64,000 nucleotides of DNA from Melieria omissa (lineage: Eukaryota > Arthropoda > Insecta > Diptera > Ulidiidae): assembly GCA_963971225.1 (NCBI GenBank), contig OZ020267.1, positions 101,939,729 to 102,003,728 on the forward strand, in the 5' to 3' direction. Positions 46,270 to 58,462 of this stretch are shown here, piece by piece. Made by a program: the position numbers and the translations under genes. The notes under the pieces were generated by a model. That model was given only the letters and a program-made list of their open reading frames with translations, ran no database searches and was not told the DNA's origin. How positions within the stretch are numbered: position 1 is the first letter of the stretch; the number at the start of each line of letters is the position of its first letter.

Positions 46270-46720
46270 AGTCCACACGAGATGCTCTAACACCAATTAC
46301 ATCCCGAAAAGCTCATTGTCTGGTGCGCATTTTGGTTGAAAAGCTTGTAAGCTGCAACATTGTGGCCTGAGCCTTCAAAGCTGTGAATCAAAATTTGTGC
46401 TACTTTAGGTCCTATTTGCCACTCTTTCACCGTTCCAGAGTTCTTTGATAACCCTTTCAAAGCATTAAGAGCTGCCTGACTGTCAACAAAGAAGTCTAAC
46501 CTTTTTCTTTACGGCTAAATCTTTTAAAATTTCCGCCGCGTATTGTATTGCTTTGATTTCAGCTAAAAAATTAAATCATTATGGGGAAGTTTGAAGCCTT
46601 CTTTGGATTCCATAGACTTCCACTGAACTTTGATCCATTCTGAAATACATTCAGAGACAATGTTATTCAAAACTTGACCTCCCGAATAAGTGTCACAAAG
46701 CAACGAAGCAGCGAATATTG
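46270..46720 (-). mobile_element. LINE RNase H-domain fragment (minus strand)
   Basis: In reverse, AEIKAIQYAAEILKDLAVKK, then (after a frameshift) VDSQAALNALKGLSKNSGT and VKEWQ: the RNase H core of LINEs such as the I and R1 groups, with the DSQAAL motif. It is in the same orientation as the LINE tail at 44640-44945, but with the tail on the proper downstream side at ~1.3 kb distance, so both may be parts of one broken copy. Confidence 0.7.
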
Positions 46721-48197
46721 GACTACGTTATATTTCACACAAAATGCTTTTTATATTTGATATTCTTTTCGCTTTCAATTTCTCTTTTGTTGCGTCAAAC
46801 TTTTTTGATTAGAGACTAAACGAAATTTATTTCAAACAAACAGTCTAGTTGCGATCAAATTCAATTTTTCTCCAACGCTAACGTAAATTCAATTTGGTAA
46901 ATTGCAAAAGCAAAAGTGAGAAATGAAAATAACTTCAAATTGAAGACAATTTCTAAAGAAAAATAGCACAAAGTTTTGGTGTAATTTCACACTTTCATGT
47001 CAGAAACTTAAAATTGAAGAAGGACAAAATTAACAATAAAATTCCAATATAAATAAAAATAAAAAAGCCACATGTATTACATATTTAGCTCAGACGAAAG
47101 CAGTAAAAGGCAGCCAAACATTGTTGTCGACGGTCGGAAAAGTGTCTTCAACAGGTTGCAGACAGTGAATTGGAGCATTTTGCTAAAGTACAATGAAGCG
47201 AAATGACTCCGGGCAGTTCTGTACAGACCACCGTCAGTCCATTCACACTATGTGGGATATAAAAATAATGGCAACAAAGGCGAGTATGTATGTACTTAGG
47301 TACTTGTTTGTGTGAATGTCGTTGATTGTACGCGAAAAATGAGAGAAGGAACGATTGAAAATCGGTATGACTACGACTGCTTGTTGTACGCACTGCTTGA
47401 GCAATGCGCCAAAAGTCATAAAATGGAAGCTATATACTTTTATGCATCTGGTTTGTTGTGCTGGCTGCTGGACAGGCGGACGTAAAATGCCATCTAGCAG
47501 CTGCCATGTGCTGTGTCTTCGTCTGAGTGCGATATTAATAATAAATGATGACGTTGTGCGGACGGATGTGTGGCCAACGGTATGTCGGTTGTGCTCCAGG
47601 GACAGGCTGTGCTCAATGTTAAATCGATTTCCATTCAAATTGCATGCATTGTTGCGTTCAATAAGTTCCCTGAAGTTAGTTTCAGCGTAGCAGGGTCAAG
47701 AGTTCGAATGAGTGTTTGCCAAGGGACTTGTGACGTAGTACGTTGGAAACTTTGCACAAAATCAATACAGTTCTTATGTCGGGGTCAGATGGCAAATAGT
47801 TTAATTTTATTGAGAATAGTTGCATTGTCATTTAATTGCTGTATTAAAGTTGCTTGAAGTTGAGACTCATTTTCACTCTATTGCTCCACAAACCCAACAC
47901 TCTACAGGACGCTTAGAGTATTCATGTTGCTTTTGGTGCTAAATAAGAAAGTTACGATTAAAAATAAATACAACATTTTTTAAAACCGTCGGTTCTGTCA
48001 AATGCATTAGGTTCCAAGGTCTTTTATGTTATGTTCGTATGATCAAAGAAGCTTATGTGGAAAGTGTTACAACAACGACAATGTCTACCATAGAAAAACC
48101 AAGTTGAAAAGTCTCAGCTTTAACTCGATTGCATATATAATGTACGGAATCAGCTTATGGTTTTCGGAATAAAATCTCGTTGGTCGTTGGTCACGTT
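46721..48197. other. Intronic DNA, no gene
   Basis: Short frames around 47240-47860 lack any recognisable domain. Nothing else seen. Confidence 0.5.
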
Positions 48198-49137
48198 GCA
48201 CAGTGATTCGTTCCATAGACAAAATTCAAAAAATTTATAGTCTCAGAATTTAATGATTTTCATGTCATTTGAAAGGTAAAACTCCAACTAAGAAAACCCC
48301 GAAAAATCTGTGCAAAAAATTAATTAGTGTGTGTGCAAAAGTGGGTCAAAGTTGAAACTTTTTTACAAAAAAATTTGAACACATCTTTTCTGTTTTTTAG
48401 TCTATTGAGGAATTGTAAAAATACATGGTTACCACGAAGTTGCTGAAACTTTTAATATAGATTAAGAAATGATGTGGCCATTTTCGCTTTTAATGCTATC
48501 TCAAAAATTTGCAAAGCTGAGGCTTTTCATCACTTTTAAATCAAAATATTTTTCCAAATTAAAAATCTGAAAATTGGCAAAACTTAGAGGGAAATATCTA
48601 AAAAGTATGTAAAAGTATGTTCCTGGATATTTTTTATTTTAAGAAGCATTCGTTCTTTTTCGGATAATGTAATTATATCCTCCGATATATTCCGATCTCA
48701 GAAAATAATTCAATTTGAAAAGTGGTCTAAACACTTATTTTTCGACAACATTTCTTTTTTTCATGCCTAAAAGTATGCAATCAGCATGAAAAATTGAGAA
48801 AACTGCAAAAAAACAAAACATACGTCTATTATTATCGGTTTTATTGTAAAACTAAAGGGTCCTGAGACAATTTCTGTTACTCTTTGCAATAATCAATGTT
48901 GATGTTACCGATTAAATGTAAAAATCTGACAAATCTAGCCAACACACTTGGTGCTATAGCTCTCCAAAATTGACGAAATTTGAAAATTTAAGGCTCTGGC
49001 GTTGCCAAACTACAAAAGTTTAAGAAATACAAATTAGAGATTTCAATTCAGCAGACCATGATTAACTAGTATTTTATGAGGAACGGACCACTCCTTCTAA
49101 TTTTGTCCCGCGGTTGTATGGAGTCGAATCACTGTGC
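48198..49137. mobile_element. ~940-bp TIR element, TGCACAGTGATTCG ends
   Basis: TGCACAGTGATTCG at 48198 and its exact reverse complement ending at 49137 form a 14-bp terminal inverted repeat. Inner words ACAAAATT are also inverted. The interior is AT-rich with no transposase. CAGTG termini hint at hAT, but no 8-bp duplication is evident. Confidence 0.6.
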
Positions 49138-51773
49138 ATTGCCTCAAAAAGATTTAAATCACAAGATATGAGAGTTCAGTATTTTTAAAGGCGAACTTGT
49201 TTATTTCAGAGTTATATTTGTCAAGTTTTAAATCTTGCAGATATAATAAAAGTAGAAGCTGTTTTCAAACCCATGGATCACTAACCCCTTCACTAATACT
49301 TCTGAAGGCATCCTGAATAAGTTATGAGGCATTTTAGATTCTTGAAGGTATTGTAAAAGCATTAACTTGCGAATAATAGACCTATTTTTTCAACCATCGG
49401 AAACATTTTGGGTCAATTAGACCCTGTTCTTAAAAATTAAATAAAAAATTGTTAAAAACAAAAAAAATATCACTTTGAAGAGTATAAATAGTGAGAAGGT
49501 CCTCATTTCTTTCTTCTTCTTCTTCTTCTGAATGCCCTGTAGGCGAATTCATGCAAAATCGTATTTCGAATCACAAGCTTTCGGCAATAATACATTTTCC
49601 ATCGTGTCTTATTGCTTGTTTTTGATCTACGGGTCATTAATAGCAAAAAGTTGTCTATGGGGTTTTGACACGGAAACCCAGCTGATCCTCCCTGAACAGG
49701 AATAAAACAAACACAATGCTTTCCAAATCATTATATGTAGAACCACTAACAAAATTTTGTTCAGAAAAATTGCGGCAAATTCTGCAAACACTTCAGAATT
49801 ATATACTTCGGGGCCGTTGAGGTAAGACTTTTTCTCAGCGTAGAATATATAGTATATTCTGCAAGAAGAATTTGTGTTAAAGAAAATTGAGAACGTATAA
49901 CCGGCAAATGGTCCGATTTTGGACAAATCATTAGCGTAACTTGTCTCTTACGTGTAGCTAAAATCACTTCAAAACCTTGCCAAATTTTTGTTTAATCTTA
50001 TATGGTTTAAGCAAAGTAACTAAGAAAATGGCTTGGGAGAACCATACGATTTCTTTCAAGACACAATAATCTCTTCTAGACCAACTGTAGCGTACCAGAC
50101 ACATTCACTCCAGCGCAGTCTCATGCCAGCATGTGTGCAGAACGGAATTTAAATTAAATAAGCAAGGCACATAAAATATTGCGGTGTTACCAGTAAGTTT
50201 TTCGCTGCTCAATGGTGTGTTTGCCGAGTAATGAAGTTAAGGTTAACCAAAGCACGAAAGGCACACAAAATTGAAAGACAAAGACAGGCAGGAAGAAAGG
50301 CAGTAAAAAAATACGTGCCATAACTGCAGAAAAAATTGCATGCCAAATGTTTAATTAGGTTTGCTTGGTCTAACCTTTTTTGTGCGCTACAGCGTTGCGG
50401 CTGAGTTCAAGTTATGGCCGTTTCTCGATTGATGCTACACGGAAACGGAAATTGCGTGCGCAAGCTTCATTAACGCTACGAAAAAGGCATAAGGAAATGG
50501 CGTCAAGAGTACAGGAGGGTGACGCAGCACTTTGATGAATGGCCAATTTAAGAGGCACGGACACAGATTGCAACATTGCGAAAGCTGTGCACACTTACGA
50601 GCAACTTTGTGCCAAGTGCAATGAAAATTGTTGACGCAACTTGGTGAAATTTCAATACAATAAATGAGGCCAACTAAAATTGTTCAAGAGCGCAGCAAAC
50701 TTGTAGACAACTTGCGCATGAATACATCAACCCAAAAGTTGTTCTTGCTAATAAAATAGCAAAGTTCAGATTTTCTTAGCGACGAAAAGGGCTGCTTGTC
50801 GCAAACAAAGACCCACACACACACACACACACAGATTTTAAGAAAGAGGATGGCAACAAGTGCCTTGCGCACACACAACGCTGAAATGCCAAATTTAAGT
50901 TTAAGCCATATTTCAATGGCGCCAACAAGGGTTGCGAGCTTTTGTGTGCGTGTGTGTCTGTGTGTGTGGGGCTGCCACAATTTGCAGTTGGGTTGTTGTA
51001 TTGCGCTGTTTGCGGTACAACAAAATTAACAACAACAGTTTTTTAACTACTGTACGTCGATCGTCAAGGCGCACTACAGCAGCGTCAATGGTTGATGGTT
51101 GCGACATTGAAGCGTTTAAGAGGAGCTGGCGGGCAAGCAACCACCCACACACACATTGTTGTTTTGCCAAGTTGCTTTGCCATTTATGCAGCGGCAGCAA
51201 CAAAATTTACAGCAACGTGCGTTGAAATTAATTCACTGACGCTTAAAAGGACTTAAAGGATTTTTAAGTTTTGCTTGGGCAGAGTAAAACGAATAAAACT
51301 TGAGAGATTGAGGACAACTTGAATGAATACCAAGTGGGTCAGGTTTGTCAATACAGGTTTTTTTTATGGATTTATTTAACTTTAAGATTTTCGAATTGCG
51401 TGTGGGATACTCGGATTAAAAGGCTTTTAGGCTTCAGGATTAATCGATTTTCAAGCATGGGAGCTTTTGAATTCTCTACATTAGAATTTACATTTATGTG
51501 TACATAAGCACAACAACTGCAGCTTCTAGTGACTCCTTTTGAATAATTTATGAAGTAAATATAAGCAAATAAATACTAAAGTCTTTTTTGGATTAAAAAT
51601 AGCAACAGTAGTTTTTGTTATGTATAGTAAATATTTGATTATTTCTTTACTTTATAAAAATAGAAATTGAAAGGTAGTGTAGTTCAAGGGTTAAAAAGCT
51701 TCAAGAGTGGCAGATTTTAAGTTCTAAAGCTTGAATAAAATCTGCAAAAGTCTTAACTCATACGTAGATAAGC
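49138..51773. other. Intronic DNA with simple repeats, no gene
   Basis: A (TTC)n run is at ~49508-49530, (CA)n at 50813-50833 and (TG)n at ~50941-50970. No recognisable gene on either strand. Confidence 0.5.
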
Positions 51774-52069
51774 AGCAATAAGAGTAGTTTAAAACAGGTA
51801 AGAAATAACTGAAACATATTTCTTCAAAGGCAATAAGACTAGTTTGAAACCGGTCAGCAGTAACTGAAACATATTTCTTCAAAGTCAATTAAAGAAGCTT
51901 GAAACCGGTTAGCAGTAACTGAAACATATTTCTTCAAAGGCAATAAGCCTAGTGTGAAACCGGTTAGCAGTAACTGAAACATATTTCTTCAAAGGCAATA
52001 AGACTAGTTTGAAACCGGTTAGCAGTAACTGAAACATATTTATTCAAAGGCAATAAGAGTAGTTTAAAA

Positions 52070-53150
52070 CAGGGTGCGGAGAACGATCAAAATACGATCT
52101 TTCTCACGAATAATCGCAACCAAACACTGAGTGCTTCTAATTTCTCGCGAACGATAAAGTTGCGCTGCGAGCAAAAGCATTTACGATCTCTCACGAGAAA
52201 TATAAATCGGAAAAATCGCGAATGAGAAAATGTCGCTGCAAGAGTCGTCAGTTCGATCTCTCGCGATCGTTCGTTTGTTGCGAGCGCTTGTTGTAAAACT
52301 CATTCAGTAACTCGTATTGTGAAGATTGAATCTTTGAACGATCGCGATCGTTCGTCTGGGCAGTAAATTATGTACATATATAGGAGTTTGAGCAGTTTGC
52401 TATTAAACTCGGCTGCTACTGACTGAAGTTTATTTCCTAAAGGAAACTTATGTATAGAAGTTTGTAGATTTTAAAGACCTTTTGTTAGGAAAATTATAAC
52501 AAAAAAATAAAAAACTTTGTGTTATGTTTGTATATGGTCTCGTAATACCTTTTAATGTTTCCTAATATGTATCCTTTAAGTTGTTTTCCACACAAAATGC
52601 ACTTTGAAAAATCTGTGTCTTTATTATATGTAACAAGTTTCGTCTTGTCAATATTTGACACTTTGCCCATATTTATATAAAAAAAGCAAACGCACAAGAA
52701 AATAATTTCACAAATCGTCCTTCGTCCGTATGTATCGCATAGACTAAATTCAATGATTGTTTGCAGCCACGCTCTACCGACGAATCTTACAAAAATTCGT
52801 TCGCGATCGATCAAAAATTCGCTCGCGAACGATCGAAAATTCGATCTTCTCATATTAGCTCGTTTTGCGATTGTATTTTATCGCGAGAAATACTTGAGCA
52901 AACGAGCGGTTGCGAATGATTTTCTGCATCAGCGTTCTTCCCACGACCGATCGCTTTCGTACGCTCGTTCGTTTGAAATGTGTATACATAAACTCGCTGC
53001 ATACGATCTCTCACGAACGAATACGTAGGCAATGCATTCGCAACCGCTCGTTTGCTCAAGTATTTCTCGCGATAAAATACAATCGCAAAACGAGCTAATA
53101 TGAGAAGATCGAATTTTCGATCGTTCGCGAGCGAATTTTTCCGCACCCTG
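52070..53150 (-). mobile_element. hAT-like element with exact 8-bp TSD
   Basis: Ends CAGGGTGCGGA and (right) TCCGCACCCTG in inverted form, with GTTTAAAA on both sides (52062-52069, 53151-53158). Removing the element and one octamer restores a normal 55-bp repeat unit. A minus-strand frame at 52494-52670 (from MGKVSNIDKTK) has FSKCILCGKQLKG...KRYYETIYKH, a decayed BED-type zinc finger (C-x2-C, first His replaced by Tyr), as at the N-terminus of hAT transposases. The catalytic part is absent. Confidence 0.88.
52813..53140. repeat. Perfect 106-bp inverted repeat inside the hAT-like element
   Basis: 52813-52918 and 53035-53140 are exact reverse complements, separated by 116 bp. The arm is rich in CGATCGTTCGCGAG words. 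It gives rise to identical peptides in frames on opposite strands (both contain FDLLILARFAIVFYREKY), which are therefore not genes. Confidence 0.9.
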
Positions 53151-53851
53151 GTTTAAAACCGGTTAGCCGTAACTAAACATATTTTTTCAAAGGCAATAAT
53201 GGTAGTTTGAAACCGGTTAGCAGTAACTGAAACATATTTCTTGAAAGGCAACAAGAGTAGTTTGAAACCGGTTAGCAGTAACTGAAACATATGTCTTCAA
53301 AGGCAATAAGAATAGTTTGTAACAGGTTAGCAGTAACTAAAACATATGTCGTCAAAGACAATAAGAGTAGTTTGAAACCGGTGAGAAGTAACTGAAACAT
53401 ATTTCTTCAAAGGCAATAAGAGTGGCTTGTAACCGGTTAGCTGTAAATAAAACATATTTCTTCAAAGGCAATAAAAGTAGCTTGAAACCGGTTAGCAGTA
53501 ACTGAAACATATGTCTTCAAAGGCAATAAGAATAGTTTGTAACAGGTTAGCAGTAACTAAAACATATGTCGTCAAAGACAATAAGAGTAGTTTGAAACCG
53601 GTGAGAAGTAACTGAAACATATTTCGTCAAACGCAATAAGAGTAGTTTGAAACCGGTAAGCAGTAACTAAAACATATTTCTTCAAAGGCAATAAGAGTAG
53701 TTTGAAAACGGTTAGCAGTAACTGAAACATATGTCTTCAAAGGCAATAAGAGTAATTTGATGTAGCAGTAACTGAAAAATATGTCTTGAAAGGCAATAAG
53801 AGTAATTTGAAACCGGTTGGTAGTAACTTAAATACATTTCTTCAAAGGCAG

Positions 53852-54584
53852 AAGTGTAACATGGTCCTGATATGTTTTTATACTATGTAAAAATAGTTAA
53901 AGACATTAACTTCTTTAAGAGCTGAGCGATGGCAAAAGTTAAGAACTAAATGAAATTAAACTGTTCATAAAAGAAAGTAATAAACAAGGATGTGGTACGT
54001 TAACTGAGAGGCAATGTGGAGAGGTAAGGCAGAGTAAATTAGTGCATGCCCAAGTATTGAACAGCTGGTGTTAGTTCAAAAGGGAAGATTTGGGAATGCA
54101 GGTTATGTTGTATCAGGGTATGGCACATCTGTCTAAACTGGAGTAGAGTAAGTGATGGTTAGGCAGGGTTTGCAAGATTAGATTAATGTGAAAGTTTTTG
54201 GCATGAGTTGGTTAAAGTAATGGTATGATTACCAAAAGCAAATAAGGGTAGGCAGTGGGCTGTATACATAGTGTGCGTATGGCTTTGATAGCGTATGTTG
54301 GCCTTAAATAAAATGTCGTTTGTCTTGTTCAAATATTTACCATATTAAGGTTTCAAGCATTAGACGATACTCGGAAGTTTACTTTGGTAATTTGCAGTAC
54401 ATAAACACTAAGAGCTGTAAGTGAGCTGTTTATTTTCTTTTGTCTATTGTTTTTTAAATACATATTCCCAGTAGAAAAACCTTATCAACAAAACGTGAGC
54501 GTCTGGCGATAAGATTACATTACAAAATTTACTTTAAATTAAGAAGACAAGAGGTTGATAAATTTTAAATAAAACGCAAAATTC
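53852..54584. other. Intronic DNA, no gene
   Basis: Unique sequence to the right of the minisatellite; nothing recognised. Confidence 0.5.
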
Positions 54585-55307
54585 TTAATCTTCATCAATA
54601 TTTATTTTATCTCCTTCAAAATATGCTCCATTAAAAGCGATACACATATGCCAACGTTTCTTCCAATCATCAAAACATTTTTTATAGGCGCTTTCCGGTA
54701 TGGCTTTGAGTTCCCTCTGCGAATTCTGTTTTACGTCTTCTATGGATTCAAAACGCGTTCCTCTGAGTGGTAATTTGAGTTTGGGAAACAGGAAAAAGTC
54801 ACACGGTGCAAGATAAGGTGAATACGGTGGCTGTTCGATGGTATTTATTGAATGTTTGGCCTTAAAATCGTTGATAATGTTGGCTCGGTGCGAGGGAGCA
54901 TTATCGTCATGAAAAATCCATGAATTATCCTTCCACAATTGAGGCCGTTTACGGCGGATATTTTCACGCAAACGTCTTAAAACAGTTAAATAATAGTCTT
55001 TACCGACTGTTTGTCCTTCAGGGACGAATTCATGATGCACCACACCACGAATATCGAAGAAAACAATCAGCATTACCCTGATTTTCGAGCGACTTTGGCG
55101 TGGTTTTTTCGGTTTCGACTCGTCTTTTCCTCTCCATTCCGATGATTGTTGGCTTGTTTGCATGTCGTACTCGTAGACCCATGTCTCGTCACCAGTTATG
55201 ATGCGTTCCATGAAAGTTGGATCGGAATTGGCACGATCAAGCACGTCCAAAGAGACCTGTTCACGGTACTCATTTTGAAGAAAATTCTCAACAAAATCGC
55301 AACGCAC
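54585..55307 (-). pseudogene. mariner transposase, N-terminally deleted
   Basis: A 240-residue frame covers the DD34D catalytic domain of a second, different mariner: ITGDETWVYEYD (D40), FHDDNAPSHRA (D135), PCDFFLFPKLK (D170, 34 residues on), ending YFEGDKINIDED. The helix-turn-helix half is gone: the frame opens with a GTG next to sequence that looks like the element's 5' leader (55308-55490), so an internal deletion joined leader to mid-gene. SPDLAP is SPYLAP here. The leader side ends ...TTTTCGGTCACAATGTA, a plausible mariner end; no matching inverted end is seen left of 54585, so that end is lost. All three Asp remain, but without DNA-binding domain and ends it is dead. Confidence 0.85.
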
Positions 55308-55499
55308 TACTGAGGTGAACTGGTTTCAACAGCTGCCGTAAACAAACTGTCTGACAGATCGCGCTCATTTTTGGCATAGTAATTAAGGACAGTGCTACCA
55401 ACCTACAGAAACTTAAAATATCGAAAAATATACAGCGCGCGAATTTTAAATGAGAATTTCCGGAAACTTTTCGGTCACAATGTATTTTTATACTTTTAA

Positions 55500-56303
55500 G
55501 TAACAGAAAAAAAGTAAGTTTAAGAATTTGCTTTTAGTGGTCAACAAGATGCGCTTATATTTTATCATGATTATTATACTAAGGCCTTAACCCTATTATT
55601 TATTTCTTAAACTTCTTGAAAAAATATAAATTTTTCAACTATGTATGCTTCACATAAAATTGCTCAAAAAAGTTTTAAAAAACTTCAAAAGAAAACTAAT
55701 TGAAGAAAGAAAAAAAACAAAAATTTTACGTAAACATTTTCGAAGTGTAGTCGTCATGTGAACTTAAAGAGAAGTGAATGAGAATTGTACACCAAGTGAG
55801 CACTTTGAGGATTGATTGATTGAGAAAAAATTGTGGCAAAACAAGTTATTAATTATAAAATCAGGTATTGTCGCTTAAAGTAGAAGTATGGGTCTACATA
55901 AGAATGGCTCAAACTAAAGAAGAACCAGCTTAGACAGATCACTGGTCTTCTAACTGGGCACTGCAGACTTATGGAACATATCGCACACGCACTACAAAAG
56001 TGACACAACTCAAAATTTTCAATTTTCGGGTTTATGTGTTAATACTGTGCACAATGTATCAATCTACCAATAAGCAAAAGCTCAGTATATTTTGTTGTTG
56101 TTTACTGTTGCAAAAATACAGTTAGGTCTCTCTTCATGTCAGAAGTTTGATCGCTGCAGCTCAATGCAAAAGAGTCCTAACTCAAATTGTGACACTTTTG
56201 ACGAAATAAATTTTTGTTGAAGTTAATTTTAAGCAAAGTTCTGACAATTTTAGTATATATTTTCAAATAAAAAAAATTAATTTTGAATTTTCAAAATTTT
56301 TCT
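55500..56303. other. Intronic DNA, no gene
   Basis: AT-rich; nothing recognised on either strand. Confidence 0.5.
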
Positions 56304-56316
56304 TTCGACCTTTTAA

Positions 56317-56647
56317 TTTTTAATTAATTGATAGGCACGACAGCCCGCTTACGCGAGACTAAGGCCTAGCTTCCCGCAACCACCCGTGTTGTGCGTGTGA
56401 ATTTTGTACGCGGGTGGAAGGGACCTACAGTTTTATGCCGGTTCCGAACGGCAGGTTGGGAGCTTTTTCATAGGCAATTTTCGCTCTCAGAGGTTTGCCA
56501 TTTCCAGGTGAGAGGACAGCCACCGAAAGAGAAAACGAGTTTCCCGTTATTTTTTTTAGGTGTTACTACATGCAGAATTCGATCTTGCGTCGCTCTGCAT
56601 GCGACTCGTTGGACCGCGCACTAACCAACTGAGCCACGGCGGCTGCC
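56317..56647 (-). mobile_element. tRNA-derived SINE, copy 2, 13-bp TSD
   Basis: On the minus strand it opens GGCAGCCGCCGTGGCTCAGT (A box TGGCTCAGTTGG), passes through the central domain (CTCTGAGAGCG, CTGTAGGTCCCTTCCACC) and ends in an AT-rich tail. It is flanked by identical 13-mers TTCGACCTTTTAA at 56304-56316 and 56648-56660. Longer and better kept than copy 1 at 3854-4125. Confidence 0.9.
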
Positions 56648-56660
56648 TTCGACCTTTTAA

Positions 56661-58458
56661 CCGTCATTTAAAATTATAAAACTCAGCAAAAGTGACATAA
56701 CTTAAAATAATTCCGTAATTATTGAATTAAAATATCATTAAAATGTTGGATTTTCTAGTGTAAGATAAAAACAAAATTCTTGTAACTTATCCTAAAGCAT
56801 AATCTTTAAAGATTTTCTACTGTACGGTCTATAAGTTATTTAAAAAAATTTTTGTTCTACGAAGGTTATTTTTTTTAGATAAAACTAATTTAAAAAATAT
56901 TCCCATATTTTTTTAAATATTACTGCCGAAATATTTTTGGAAGGTACAATAAATATCTTTTTAATACTCAACTAATTTAAAGATTTCCTCATATATGTAT
57001 TACTATTGAAATTCTTTACCACACAAATATTTCTTTAAATATTAAAAATGTCACCCAGTTGAAATTGTTTTTCCTACAATATATTCCCTTGAAAGCAATT
57101 CCCTTGAAAAAAAACGCGAAATCAAATGACCTATAAAACTGCTAATAAAGTTGGCAATTTATTTACATACGTACAACAACAATATCTAACCACAAATAAA
57201 GCAAAAAGCTGAAGAGAAGCAAAAACATAGAAGAGAGTTCGTCACACATGCGACATTCTCAATAAAAGACAACGCAAAATTTCTTACTACATATCAGTGC
57301 GACACTATTTCATTTATTGAACCAAATAGTAGCAGCTGGAGTCACATAATGCGCACAATAACCAGGAAACAGGTTAGATGCCAAAAAAACCGAATGCTTA
57401 ATGGCAACACGAAGATAAGATTTAATAAGCCGAAAAGTGTCAACAGCCCCGGCAAGTGGGCAGAGCAGGTGTACGTGCCGTACAGACGACTATGGCAAAT
57501 GTTGGCAAATTTGTGTATAAACAAAAAGGCAGCGCAGACAATGTTCCTATTTGGATGATGATCTCCCTTGGCGACAAATAGCAAACTTGACGCCTCGATG
57601 CTGTAAGCTTTAACGTGTTTGTGATAAAAGTTATGCCTACGTAAAGTTAAATGGAAACACGTATCTACAAGAACATAAATGCGGCAAATTGCCATAATAA
57701 AAGTACTGGCGCTAATTGCACATGTGTGGTTGGAAGCGTATGCGCGGAGTGTACCTTGTCGCATTTTGTGACGTTTGCGGAATTGTTTATCACTCAAGCA
57801 CTGATAGCACACACATTGTACACATGTTGGCTGCTTTGTCTAAATATATGTATGTAAATATACATATGTATGTGAGTAATTAAATTGGCGAGCGTGTCAG
57901 TGAGGGTTTCATGAGTTGAGTACGACATGCGGCAAATATTTGATTTGAGGTAATTTTGCAATTTTTTTTGATGAAGTTATAAGGTTCCAAGTAAGGTAAA
58001 AGGTATTAAAAAGTTTTATGGCTTTAAAACTTTATACCATATTCAGATAGACAGCTTAATATCGCATTTAAGACATTTTTATTATCCTCAATTTAGCTCT
58101 AAATTGAACTCATTTTAATTTAGCTCCAGTTAGCTAATTAGATTAGCGCTAATTTGACTACAAATTGAGCTCGGTTCACCATGCAATCCTGGGTGGTGCG
58201 TGAGAAACTGACAGCAGTGAAACACATTTCTAAGCATTTGTTTGTTTTGAAATTTGGATTAAAAAGTGTGTAAATCAGTAGAGATGTTAAATAAATATTA
58301 CTAAATGTTCAATAAATGTTTTTAAGAACGTTTGCGATTAATGAAAATTATCTCTAATGAGTTATTTATGTCAATTGAATCGTTAAAACGTTTTTACTTA
58401 AATTAGGTAAAAAAGAAATTAATAAATAAAGAAGAAGAATTTAATCAGTTTTGTTTCC
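56661..58458. other. Intronic DNA, no gene
   Basis: Mostly AT-rich. The longest plain intronic frame (156 residues, minus strand, 57342-57812) has no domain, and a shadow frame on the other strand is equally long-lived, so I do not call it a gene. Confidence 0.5.
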
Positions 58459-58462
58459 TTAA

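Larger units (their letters stand above)
51774..53851. repeat. 55-bp minisatellite, about 18 units, split by a hAT-like element
   Basis: The unit reads AAGAGTAGTTTGAAACCGGT, then TAGCAGTAACTGAAACATAT, then TTCTTCAAAGGCAAT. About six units lie left of the hAT-like element at 52070-53150 (the sixth split by it) and twelve right. The unit starting at 53308 is identical to the one at 53528, and its neighbours match too: a 220-bp (four-unit) higher-order duplication. Unit 17 is shortened by ~5 bp. Confidence 0.93.

Noticed and set aside
52753..53146. Two opposite-strand frames with the same ~30-residue peptide
   Set aside because: They are mirror products of the perfect 106-bp inverted repeat, not two genes.
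57342..57812. 156-residue minus-strand frame in the TMEM65 intron
   Set aside because: No domain, no splice context; the opposite strand has open frames over the same stretch.
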